Assembly (NCBI GenBank): GCA_002292925.1
Contig: DBCF01000030.1
Location: 6,128-14,091, forward strand
Length of the DNA: 7,964 bases
Direction of reading: 5' to 3'
DNA from: Roseiflexaceae bacterium UBA965
GTDB taxonomy: Bacteria; Chloroflexota; Chloroflexia; Chloroflexales; Roseiflexaceae
Of this stretch, positions 1 to 5,858 are shown in pieces (within the stretch, counting starts at the first letter, position 1; every line of letters begins with the position of its first letter). The notes under the pieces are model-generated. The model was not told the origin of the DNA and did not search any database. It saw nothing but the letters and a program-made list of their open reading frames with translations. A program made the translations under genes and the position numbers.

Positions 1-141
1 CGCAAAGTCTACCAAGCCATCCTCAACGATCCGTTGACGGCTGCGGTACTGGCCCCCAACGAGATCCGCGATATGGTCAACGCCATGTTTGCCAAAAACC
101 AAGCCTACCTGCCCCAATTCAAACACTTCACCGTCGGCTAA
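1..141 (+). CDS. C-terminal end of a glycoside hydrolase family 4 enzyme (alpha-galactosidase/alpha-glucosidase type), partial
   Basis: The frame is open from base 1 to a TAA at 139-141, giving the last 46 residues of a protein that starts outside the window. The tail contains DPLTAAVLAPNEIRDMV and then NQAYLP. This is the style of the conserved C-terminal helix region of GH4 enzymes, where a DPLTAAV segment is followed by a short helical stretch and a YLP near the end. GH4 enzymes are cytoplasmic, NAD- and metal-dependent glycosidases that open alpha- (or beta-) glycosidic bonds by a redox mechanism. The NAD-binding and metal-binding parts lie upstream and are not visible, so the sugar specificity cannot be called. 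The gene ends 22 nt before a hairpin terminator and appears to close its own transcription unit. The family call rests on this short tail only. Confidence 0.72.
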   Translation, partial: RKVYQAILNDPLTAAVLAPNEIRDMVNAMFAKNQAYLPQFKHFTVG

Positions 142-162
142 ATCCCAATCACCGGCACGTAC

Positions 163-197
163 ACCCCCACGACAACACTTGGTTGTCGTGGGGGTTT
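163..197 (+). terminator. Rho-independent terminator after the GH4 gene
   Basis: A perfect 14 bp stem pairs 163-176 (ACCCCCACGACAAC) with 182-195, around a 5 nt loop at 177-181, and is followed by a short T run at 195-197. The T tract is short, but the stem is long and GC-rich. It lies 22 nt after the GH4 stop and before the HEPN gene, so it isolates the cassette downstream. Confidence 0.8.
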
Positions 198-207
198 GCA
201 TTACAAT
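179..207 (+). promoter_or_regulatory. Candidate promoter of the HEPN/MNT cassette
   Basis: TTGGTT at 179-184 and TACAAT at 202-207 are separated by 17 nt, an acceptable sigma-70-type pair. Transcription would start near 214, about 40 nt before the HEPN start codon. The -35 element lies inside the loop and right arm of the upstream terminator. This is a pattern match only. Confidence 0.33.
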
Positions 208-241
208 GATGTCAGTTATGCTGTTGTGGACAGAAATAATC

Positions 242-247
242 AAGGAG
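242..247 (+). promoter_or_regulatory. Ribosome binding site fixing the HEPN start at 254
   Basis: AAGGAG sits 6 nt upstream of the ATG at 254. The same frame is open back to an ATG at 89, but that would overlap the GH4 coding end and translate through the terminator hairpin. This site therefore supports 254 as the real start. Confidence 0.75.
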
Positions 248-253
248 CATGGC

Positions 254-643
254 ATGGATGTTGAACGCCTTGCCCAACGGGTCACCACATTTCCCCACGC
301 CGTCCAGCGCCTGCACGATGCCGTCAACCAACCAGATAATGAATTTATCCGTGACGCAATCATCCACCGCTTTGAATGCTGTTATGAATTAGCCTGGAAA
401 ATGCTCACACTCCAACTGAGCCGTGACGGGATTGAAACCCAAACACCCCGCCACACCATCCAGATGGCACTCCAAGCCGGCTATATTGACGACGGAAATG
501 TCTGGAACGAAATCCAACGCATGCGTAATCTGACTAGTCATACGTATGATGCCACTGTGGCGGCACAAGTCTATCCCTTTGTCTGCACAACGATCATGCC
601 CCTATTCATGCAATTATGTCAAACGGCCCAATCATGGTACTAA
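254..643 (+). CDS. HEPN-domain protein, HI0074/HepT-like toxin of a HEPN-MNT pair
   Basis: A protein of 129 residues from the ATG at 254. It matches the nucleotidyltransferase substrate-binding (HI0074-like) HEPN family: an all-helical fold with FECCYELAWKML at about 40-51 and RNLTSHTYD at 91-99. The latter holds the HEPN motif as R91-x4-H96-T97-Y98, exactly the RX4HXY form. In characterised HepT proteins the Arg and His form the RNase site, and the Tyr is the residue AMPylated by the MntA partner. HEPN toxins of this class act in the cytoplasm on RNA. The gene overlaps the downstream nucleotidyltransferase gene by 10-28 nt, so translation is probably coupled. It is somewhat shorter than the roughly 145 residues I recall for HI0074. 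The family and motif are seen; toxin activity is inferred, and HI0074-type pairs are less well characterised than DUF86-type HepT. Confidence 0.88.
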   Translation: MDVERLAQRVTTFPHAVQRLHDAVNQPDNEFIRDAIIHRFECCYELAWKMLTLQLSRDGIETQTPRHTIQMALQAGYIDDGNVWNEIQRMRNLTSHTYDATVAAQVYPFVCTTIMPLFMQLCQTAQSWY

Positions 644-915
644 CAACCCTCCAATTTGGCTTATCGCCACGCATCATTGCCGATTTACACGCCGTATTTG
701 CCCAATACCCACACATCACACAAGTCAGGTTGTTTGGGTCACGGGCCAGCGCACGTTATCACCCGGCTGCCGACATCGATTTGGTGGTCGATGCCCCTCA
801 GATGCCGACTAATGAGTGGAGCGCGTTGTGGAACGCCATTGACGAATTACCATTGGCGTTCGTGATTGATTTGGTGCACTACGACACCATCGCCAACACT
901 GCATTCCGGGCCTAG
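616..915 (+). CDS. MNT-type nucleotidyltransferase (HI0073/MntA-like antitoxin), apparently cut short by an amber codon
   Basis: A small nucleotidyltransferase of 99 residues from the ATG at 616, or 93 from an alternative ATG at 634; neither has a strong ribosome binding site, so coupling to the HEPN gene is likely. The polymerase-beta-type core is GSRASARYHPAADIDLVV, with G41-S42-x10-D53-x-D55 and a third acidic residue at D85 in VIDLVHYD. This is the GSX10DXD signature of MntA-like proteins, which AMPylate and neutralise the partner HEPN toxin. The frame stops with TAG at 913-915 directly after NTAFRA. Reading on in the same frame gives IDATAVPFW and ten more residues to a TGA at 970-972, and IDATAVPFW resembles the family's usual end (an AL-R--I-R-G---Y style tail). 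One C-to-T change from CAG (Gln) would explain the stop. The core is complete, so activity may survive. Confidence 0.85.
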   Translation: MSNGPIMVLTTLQFGLSPRIIADLHAVFAQYPHITQVRLFGSRASARYHPAADIDLVVDAPQMPTNEWSALWNAIDELPLAFVIDLVHYDTIANTAFRA

Positions 916-946
916 ATTGATGCAACCGCGGTGCCGTTTTGGTCAC

Positions 947-982
947 AAAAAAAGGGCAGCGCGTCGCCATGACCCGCCGCCC
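947..982 (-). terminator. Terminator of the minus-strand operon, possibly bidirectional
   Basis: Arms 954-965 and 971-982 pair at 10 of 12 positions around the loop GCCAT. On the minus strand the stem is followed by seven T residues (the A run at 947-953), a classic intrinsic terminator for the operon ending at 1010. On the + strand it is followed by a TTTT some 7 nt beyond the stem, so it could also stop the HEPN/MNT transcript, though less well. Confidence 0.75.
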
Positions 983-1009
983 AGTACTGTTTTCACCAAA
1001 AACAAAAAC

Positions 1010-2098
1010 CTACACCACATCACCTTCACGAGTCACTCGCTGTGGCACCCGGTCGCCTTGATACAGCCCTGCCGTCAAAAAGGTGCTAATCGTGGCTCCG
1101 GCCGGAATCACCAACTGCTTACCTTGCTTGACGACTTCGGCCAAACCATCGGTGGGGTAGCCACACCACGGCTCGAGGGCCAAGGCGTGACTGCGGCCCC
1201 ACCACGGGTAGCCTTTGGTGCGACTAAACTCTTCCCACAACCAGATGTGCTTAAACACGCTGGCATCCCACATCACCGCCACTCCCACATCGTGGTGACT
1301 GCTGTACAAACAGTACCAGGCGTCATCGTGTTGATAATCGCTGAGGTACATCACGTCGCTGCCATGGGCGTCGGAGTGGGCAGGGATGATGCTGGCATCA
1401 AACGGCGTACCATTGGGGCCGGCAATCATTGGCCACGTGCCACGAGCGCCGTTGCGGGTCAAGCGGTTGGGACCATCGACGTGTGCTTGGTGGGCTTCGA
1501 TGGCTTGGGCCGAAGTGTAGATTTTGGCACCATGACTCAAAAACGGCAGCCCGTAGGCGATATGGTGGCCCCACATGATGTCGAGTGGTTCGGATGCTTC
1601 ATTGGTAAAGGTTTCGTTGAGCATCACGGCGGCATGGCCCCGGGTGATGGTCATATCGCGCACAATCCGGATGGGGGTGCGTACGCCCCGCACGCTACAG
1701 CGCAAGGTGACCCGCTCGGGAGTGTCTTCGATGACCATGGCATCCCATGGCAACAACGACACTTCGCCGTGCTGGCCGTATTCGGCACCACGGTGGACGT
1801 TGGTAGGGCCGCCGGAAGGGGCAATTTCTTGCCAGCCGCCGAGGTACATGTCCATAAAGTTACCGCCGCTCCCCGCAATTGAGCCGGTGGCGCGGGCCGG
1901 GTCATGAATGGTGACAGGCAAGCGCAGCAGGGGATCGATGTCGCTCGGCTTATGGCGCATCTCGACGATTTCGGCACCCCGATCAAGCAGTACGGTGATT
2001 TTGATGAGCTCGTTTTCGAGCACGGCGGCGCGCATGCCCCGCAACGTCCATTCGTCCGAAATCCGACAGCCGTGGGTGTGAATTGAGGTCGTTCCCAT
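1010..2098 (-). CDS. DUF4432 / aldose 1-epimerase-like (galactose mutarotase fold) protein
   Basis: A protein of 362 residues with the beta-sandwich signature of galactose-mutarotase-like enzymes. The N-terminal strand pair reads LIKITVLLDRGAEIVEM (about 31-47). A GQHGEVSLLPW segment (108-118) corresponds to the first conserved His region, with H110. MWGHHIAYG (175-183) carries the candidate general-acid His (H178 or H179). ALALEPWCGYP (305-315) carries the candidate catalytic base E309. Members interconvert alpha and beta anomers of sugars or act as hexose-phosphate epimerases; the substrate here cannot be told. There is no signal peptide, so it is probably cytoplasmic. AAAGGAG lies 7 nt before the ATG at 2098. 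It is the last gene of the operon, 33 nt after the M20 gene, and is followed by a strong terminator. Beyond the fold and plausible catalytic residues, the function is open. Confidence 0.8.
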   Translation of the reverse strand: MGTTSIHTHGCRISDEWTLRGMRAAVLENELIKITVLLDRGAEIVEMRHKPSDIDPLLRLPVTIHDPARATGSIAGSGGNFMDMYLGGWQEIAPSGGPTNVHRGAEYGQHGEVSLLPWDAMVIEDTPERVTLRCSVRGVRTPIRIVRDMTITRGHAAVMLNETFTNEASEPLDIMWGHHIAYGLPFLSHGAKIYTSAQAIEAHQAHVDGPNRLTRNGARGTWPMIAGPNGTPFDASIIPAHSDAHGSDVMYLSDYQHDDAWYCLYSSHHDVGVAVMWDASVFKHIWLWEEFSRTKGYPWWGRSHALALEPWCGYPTDGLAEVVKQGKQLVIPAGATISTFLTAGLYQGDRVPQRVTREGDVV

Positions 2099-2131
2099 TA
2101 CGCTACTCCTTTGTATGCAAAAAACAGGGAT

Positions 2132-3268
2132 TTAGGCGTGTAGTCCCCACCAATGGCGATAGAAATCTGCGGCGCGGTCGATTTCGCTGAGGGCAATCCA
2201 TTCATCGGCAGTATGCGCTTGGGCAATCGAGCCAGGACCATAGACCACACAGCAATCGGCCAAATCACCATAGGCATAGGCGTTGGTGCCATAGGGGGCA
2301 CTCGTGGCGCTGGTGTGATGGAAATCAGCCACGGCCTGCACCCACGGATGGGTAGGGTCTTGATAAAAGGCATCACCATAGGTGGCTGGTGTGACCGTCA
2401 CGGGTAGTGGGCTAGCAGCTTCGACCAACGCAATAATTGCTGCCGCCACGTCATCAACCACTTCGCCATCGATGACGCGCCGATCGATGCCAATCTGGCA
2501 GGCATCGGGCACAATATTGAGCCCGCGCCCACCTTCGATCAACGACACCGTCAAGGTGCCATGCCCCAACCCGGTAGCGGGGAGCTGTTGCAGGCGCTGA
2601 TGCTCGGCATCAAGTGCCAAAATCACCTGCGCCATGGCACTGATGGCGTTTTTGCCCAAATGGGGTTGGGCAGTATGAGCTGCTTCGCCATGCACCGTGA
2701 TAAATTGGCGCACGAGGCCTTTGTGACCATAGACGGGGCGGCATTCGGTGGGCTCGGCCACAATCATTTGCAACGGGCGCCACTGGCGTTGCTTGATCCA
2801 GCGTGCCAATGCCGCAGCCCCGAAGCCACCTTCTTCTTCGTCGACACTGGCGGCAATCATGATGGTATAGGGGAGTTTTTTGCCACTGGCAATGTGTGAT
2901 TCGAGCAAGCCGAGCGCGATGGCAAGGCTGGCTTTGGTGTCGACGGCGCCGCGACCATACATGCGCCCATCACGAATCTCGCCGGCAAACGGGTCTATGG
3001 TCATCTGCTCGACTCCCACGGTATCCATGTGGACATCGAGCAACAATACTTCGGGGGATTCGCCATACCAAATGCCGTATACATTATCGCGTTTGGGCAA
3101 CACGGGATCATAGATAATTTCGTCGGCTTCGAGTGATTGAAAGGCCCGCGCCACCACGGTGGCCATAGCGCCTTCACCCGGGGTAAAGGCTTTGGGACCG
3201 GCATGGTTTGGGGTGACACTCGGCGTTTGCACGAGCCGTTGTAACCAGGTTAGGATTGCATCATTCAT
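2132..3268 (-). CDS. M20/ArgE-DapE family metallo-amidohydrolase (deacylase or dipeptidase)
   Basis: A 378-residue M20 family zinc hydrolase with every expected motif. LLLDVHMDTV (76-85) has metal ligand H80 and the companion D82. GRGAVDTKASLA (105-116) has the bridging ligand D110. DEEEGG (143-148) has the catalytic base E144 and ligand E145. AEPTE (171-175) has ligand E172, and AQAHTADEWI (349-358) has ligand H352. The lid/dimerisation domain (about 180-290) includes a GHGTLTVSLIEGGRGLN stretch. Family members hydrolyse N-acyl amino acids, succinyl-diaminopimelate or small peptides in the cytoplasm. The sequence fits the broad acetylornithine deacetylase/succinyl-diaminopimelate desuccinylase group but does not fix the substrate. 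A GAGGA ribosome binding site lies 5 nt before the ATG at 3268. The gene starts 25 nt after the M28-like gene and is followed at 33 nt by the epimerase-like gene. Its metal site is intact, unlike its upstream neighbour's. Confidence 0.92.
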   Translation of the reverse strand: MNDAILTWLQRLVQTPSVTPNHAGPKAFTPGEGAMATVVARAFQSLEADEIIYDPVLPKRDNVYGIWYGESPEVLLLDVHMDTVGVEQMTIDPFAGEIRDGRMYGRGAVDTKASLAIALGLLESHIASGKKLPYTIMIAASVDEEEGGFGAAALARWIKQRQWRPLQMIVAEPTECRPVYGHKGLVRQFITVHGEAAHTAQPHLGKNAISAMAQVILALDAEHQRLQQLPATGLGHGTLTVSLIEGGRGLNIVPDACQIGIDRRVIDGEVVDDVAAAIIALVEAASPLPVTVTPATYGDAFYQDPTHPWVQAVADFHHTSATSAPYGTNAYAYGDLADCCVVYGPGSIAQAHTADEWIALSEIDRAADFYRHWWGLHA

Positions 3269-3293
3269 TGATTCCTCACCAATTCATTCAATA

Positions 3294-4523
3294 TCAATTC
3301 AACGCATCAATTGCCCGCACCATCATTACGACGGCGCGCACCGCACGCTCGACAATCGGCAGACTCATCGCTTCGACGGTATCGCTCGGCAAGCCTTGCA
3401 ACGGCACATAGCCTTTGTCGTCGAGACAAGTGAATTCGATGGCTCGAAAGTTGCGCTTGAGTAAGGGACGAATCACACTCGGATTACGACTCACTCGCGC
3501 ATCGACGCCAGCAGTCTTACGCACTTCGGTGGCAAGTTCGAGCAGTAATGGATCAGTGACACCACCACTATTGCCGGTTGGAATGGTATAGCACAATGTG
3601 CCTCGCCCAATCCCCGAAAGTACCACAAAAAACGTCGTCTGGATATCAAACGGATAGCGTTGCATCAAATCATCGATACCCGCATAAATTTGAGAGGCAC
3701 CCGTCGATACCCCCCATACTTCGGTGTGGTGCAATCCATCGAGTTCATCCATTATGCGAGCATTAGCAGCCAATGCACCAGCATGACTCACCGCACCCCA
3801 CGTCACACGGGAGCGCAACACCAATATTTCGACGACTGCAGCGACAAAGAGATAACCACTACATACCCACAACAACCAGCCTAGTTGAATCTGTGCAAAG
3901 GGGAGTATGTTTATGAGTGGCGCAGTATCGAGCATCGTCACCAACATCAATGCCCCCTGTATCGTAACAGCAACCACGTGATACCAGGCACAATTGAAGC
4001 GATCAACCACATGATTTGTGTCGAGCGGCGCCACAATCACTACCCGTCGGCGCGGGGCGCGGGGTGCCTTGCGGATGGCGATTACATTGGGGATATTTTT
4101 CTGATTGCCCATAATCATCGGTTTATCGCGGTATTGAATCCATATTGCCAATACCAACAACAAGCCATTAAGCCCCAACGCAATATTGTGCATAAAAATC
4201 GCACTAATATTGGCAATAATACTGAGTGCTGCCAAAAAAATCGTTGTCGCAACAATTTGTGTTTTTACGCCAAATGAGTCGGTCCACGTCAACAACCCTG
4301 CTTTTTGCCAGATACTCGACATATACGCCGCCGTCCGAAGCTCGCCGATCGAGCCCGTGCGCCGCACACCGATGTGCTCGGCAATTTCTCGAACCACATC
4401 AGATAACAATAAGCGATGCTGCCCAAAGGTCAATCCAGCAGTTTGGCGTTCAGCTAATAACACCCCTAATAAATCGGTGTCTGATGTCAGTTCAGGGGTT
4501 CGTTGTGAATTCGCTTGCATCAT
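3294..4523 (-). CDS. Membrane-embedded M28-peptidase homologue lacking its metal site (predicted pseudopeptidase)
   Basis: A 409-residue protein. Residues 36-85 follow the M28 N-terminal pattern (DVVREIAEHIGVRRTGS, then AAYMSSIWQKAGL). After about four predicted transmembrane helices (91-112, 114-130, 182-198, 214-236), the fold resumes with WGAVSHAGALAANARIMDEL and TEVWGVSTGASQIYAGIDDL. The helices interrupt the catalytic domain between the first metal-site strand (VVIVAPLDTN, 161-170) and the next motif at 243, a layout I associate with a Chloroflexota-style M28 group. Against the M28 pattern the ligands are changed: His of HxD is P166, Asp of GANDNASG is S246, the EE pair is S277-Q278, the later Asp is S303, and the C-terminal His before the DT motif is G377. 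The frame is uninterrupted, which argues for a retained non-catalytic role. The start is ATGATG at 4523/4520 with only a weak GAGA site upstream. It is first in the operon with the intact M20 gene. Family assignment is fairly sure; the loss of activity is my alignment by eye. Confidence 0.75.
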   Translation of the reverse strand: MMQANSQRTPELTSDTDLLGVLLAERQTAGLTFGQHRLLLSDVVREIAEHIGVRRTGSIGELRTAAYMSSIWQKAGLLTWTDSFGVKTQIVATTIFLAALSIIANISAIFMHNIALGLNGLLLVLAIWIQYRDKPMIMGNQKNIPNVIAIRKAPRAPRRRVVIVAPLDTNHVVDRFNCAWYHVVAVTIQGALMLVTMLDTAPLINILPFAQIQLGWLLWVCSGYLFVAAVVEILVLRSRVTWGAVSHAGALAANARIMDELDGLHHTEVWGVSTGASQIYAGIDDLMQRYPFDIQTTFFVVLSGIGRGTLCYTIPTGNSGGVTDPLLLELATEVRKTAGVDARVSRNPSVIRPLLKRNFRAIEFTCLDDKGYVPLQGLPSDTVEAMSLPIVERAVRAVVMMVRAIDALN

Positions 4524-4548
4524 ATTTCTCGTTGTGTCATACGCAACT

Positions 4549-4579
4549 ACTATACCCTAATTACACGACGAACGCCCAA
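4549..4579 (-). promoter_or_regulatory. Candidate promoter of the M28-like/M20/epimerase operon
   Basis: On the minus strand, TATAGT (4549-4554) is a good -10 element 25 nt upstream of the first ATG. TTGGGC (4574-4579) is a weak -35 with a 19 nt spacer. The leader would be about 20 nt long. The -10 is convincing; the -35 is not. Confidence 0.35.
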
Positions 4580-4971
4580 TTACGACACGCACGGTACGAC
4601 ACCCTATCCACACGAATCTGGCAACGATATACCCAGCCACGCAATACCAACTCCATGGTTGTTGTGCTCTCATATGTTTTATTTGGCAAAATATTACGCT
4701 AAATCGTTAATTATTATCACCAAAATCCATATATAATTTTATTTTTTTAATTAAAATATTTAACAAAAAGCTTATATTATTACAGTTTGATTAGCACACG
4801 CAGATTATCGAAGATTTTGATAGTTTTATGCAAAAACACGTAGTACAATGCCACTGTGATAAAGAATCGATATCGGAGAAATACTGATAATAATCATATA
4901 TCTATCGTGATTCTCCCGAATGATGCTTCATTACAATTCCATGAATTTCGACGCAATTTATCATCATACGC

Positions 4972-5000
4972 TTTACTTACCAATCCACATACTATATGAT
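4972..5000 (+). promoter_or_regulatory. Candidate promoter of the sortase-like gene
   Basis: TTTACT (4972-4977) and TATGAT (4995-5000) are separated by exactly 17 nt and match 9 of 12 sigma-70 consensus bases. Transcription would start near 5007, leaving a leader of about 100 nt that contains the inverted repeat at 5022-5064. An alternative weaker pair, TTGATT (5038-5043) and TACAAG (5062-5067), would place the repeat on the promoter itself. Confidence 0.35.
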
Positions 5001-5021
5001 GTAGTTGCAAGCAAACAGTAA

Positions 5022-5064
5022 GTATTTGTTACGAATTTTGATTATCAAATTTGTGAACAAATAC
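5022..5064. repeat. 43 bp imperfect inverted repeat upstream of the sortase-like gene
   Basis: Arms 5022-5042 and 5044-5064 are complementary at 17 of 21 positions around T5043. The outer 9 bp (GTATTTGTT with its complement) and the inner 6 bp (TTTGAT/ATCAAA) are perfect. The right arm also contains a smaller palindrome, ATTTGT-GA-ACAAAT (5049-5062). It ends 46 nt before the ATG at 5111 and does not cover the ribosome binding site. It could be an operator for a dimeric or tetrameric regulator, or a leader hairpin; it lacks a T tract, so a terminator is unlikely. Confidence 0.6.
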
Positions 5065-5110
5065 AAGGGCAAAACGATAAATCGGCCTTCAGGAAAGAGA
5101 GGATGCAGCT

Positions 5111-5839
5111 ATGCATTCATCAGCAGCAGCACAACGATTACACCGCATCCGCGTCATCACGAGCAATCTCCTCAAACAACTCAACTGGCATCAACGCCTA
5201 TTGCAGTTTAGTAGTAAGCATATCGGTATCACGATTGTCATGATTTGCGGGATATATATTAGTGTACAAGTATTGTCAGTACGCGCATTTGGGATAAACG
5301 CGACTACAGGTATTACCCGCTTACAAGCCCAACGGCAAATCAGTCAACCATCTAGTAGTACACAAACTGAGGCGCAGTCACTCATCGCGGTATCGCCGAT
5401 TACCCGTGTCGTCATACCGGCTGCCGATATCAATGCGGCGGTACTTACGGTAGGGATGTTGCCAACGACGAGCGCTGGCGATCAAGAATGGAATATCGCG
5501 CGTTATGCCATAGGGCATCATGAAAAAACGGGTATTCCAGGGCAAGACAAAAACATTGTGTTTAGCTCATATGCCAGCGACTACGGGCGGATTTTTGCAA
5601 CCCTAGACAAAGCCATACCAGGCAGTGCCATTACAGTATATAAAGGTGACGTTGCGCATACCTATACGGTCGTCAGCCAAAAATTGGTGAAAGCACCCCA
5701 CCCAGGTACGCGTGAACAAATCAGCGACAGTGCGCTTGTTGCCCCGACCCTAGGTGAACAAGTCACATTTATTACTTGCTGGCCACCAAATGGCAGTAAT
5801 CGTTATAGCAGTTATCTCGTCGTCGTTGCCAAACCCTAA
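5111..5839 (+). CDS. Sortase-fold membrane-anchored protein lacking the catalytic histidine (predicted pseudosortase)
   Basis: A 242-residue protein with a short cytoplasmic N-terminus, one membrane helix at about 38-57 and an outside domain, the usual topology of sortases with an N-terminal anchor. A Ser/Thr/Gln-rich linker (about 72-92) leads into the sortase fold. This begins at TRVVIPAADINAAV (98-111), then AIGHHEKTGIPGQDKNIVFSS (133-153), a GRIFATLDKAIPGSAITVY segment (159-177), and TFITCWPPNGSNRY (219-232) to LVVVAKP. Sortases need His, Cys and Arg. Cys223 is present in TCWPP. The strand that normally reads NIVLAGH reads NIVFSSY here, so the His is Tyr154. The residue normally Arg just before the final strand (HRLIVIA in related proteins) is Tyr235, with an Arg only at 231. 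The ATG at 5111 has AGAGGA 7 nt upstream. No LPXTG-type substrate is encoded nearby. Sortase fold is confident; inactivity is inferred. Confidence 0.85.
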   Translation: MHSSAAAQRLHRIRVITSNLLKQLNWHQRLLQFSSKHIGITIVMICGIYISVQVLSVRAFGINATTGITRLQAQRQISQPSSSTQTEAQSLIAVSPITRVVIPAADINAAVLTVGMLPTTSAGDQEWNIARYAIGHHEKTGIPGQDKNIVFSSYASDYGRIFATLDKAIPGSAITVYKGDVAHTYTVVSQKLVKAPHPGTREQISDSALVAPTLGEQVTFITCWPPNGSNRYSSYLVVVAKP

Positions 5840-5858
5840 ACAAATGATTCTACCAACG

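Larger units (their letters stand above)
4524..5110. other. Divergent AT-rich intergenic region
   Basis: This 587 bp stretch separates the minus-strand M28-like operon from the + strand sortase-like gene. I see no convincing gene in it. The core at 4681-4800 is 24 G or C in 120 bases (20%), with runs of T and A around 4731-4765 including a TTTTAATTAAAA palindrome. Candidate promoters for both flanking units lie near its two ends, and a 43 bp inverted repeat lies at 5022-5064. A weaker hairpin could form between TCGGAGAA (near 4873) and TTCTCCCGA (near 4911). The region most likely holds regulatory DNA for both units. Confidence 0.6.

Noticed and set aside
89..253. Upstream in-frame extension of the HEPN gene to an ATG at 89 (55 extra residues).
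   Set aside because: It overlaps the coding end of the GH4 gene and translates the terminator hairpin, its residues are low-complexity and unlike the family, and AAGGAG is correctly placed before the ATG at 254.
866..1882. Long + strand open frame of 338 codons.
   Set aside because: It is antisense to the epimerase-like gene, which has clear family motifs and a ribosome binding site; the + strand product shows no recognisable domain and starts inside the MNT gene.
4226..4702. + strand open frame of 158 codons running from the M28-like gene into the spacer.
   Set aside because: It is antisense to the M28-like N-terminus, has no ribosome binding site or domain, and its Ser/Thr/Arg-rich product looks like shadow coding.
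4873..4919. Hairpin between TCGGAGAA and TTCTCCCGA as a riboswitch or small RNA.
   Set aside because: The pairing is short and imperfect with a loop of about 30 nt, and no known riboswitch core is recognisable.
4856..4993. Possible 45-codon frame from GTG, giving an IVILPNDASLQF-type peptide.
   Set aside because: It has no ribosome binding site, a rare start codon and no recognisable family; the length is compatible with chance in this AT-rich spacer.
4922..5023. Possible 33-codon frame from ATG in the spacer.
   Set aside because: There is no ribosome binding site and it overlaps the better-supported promoter for the sortase-like gene.
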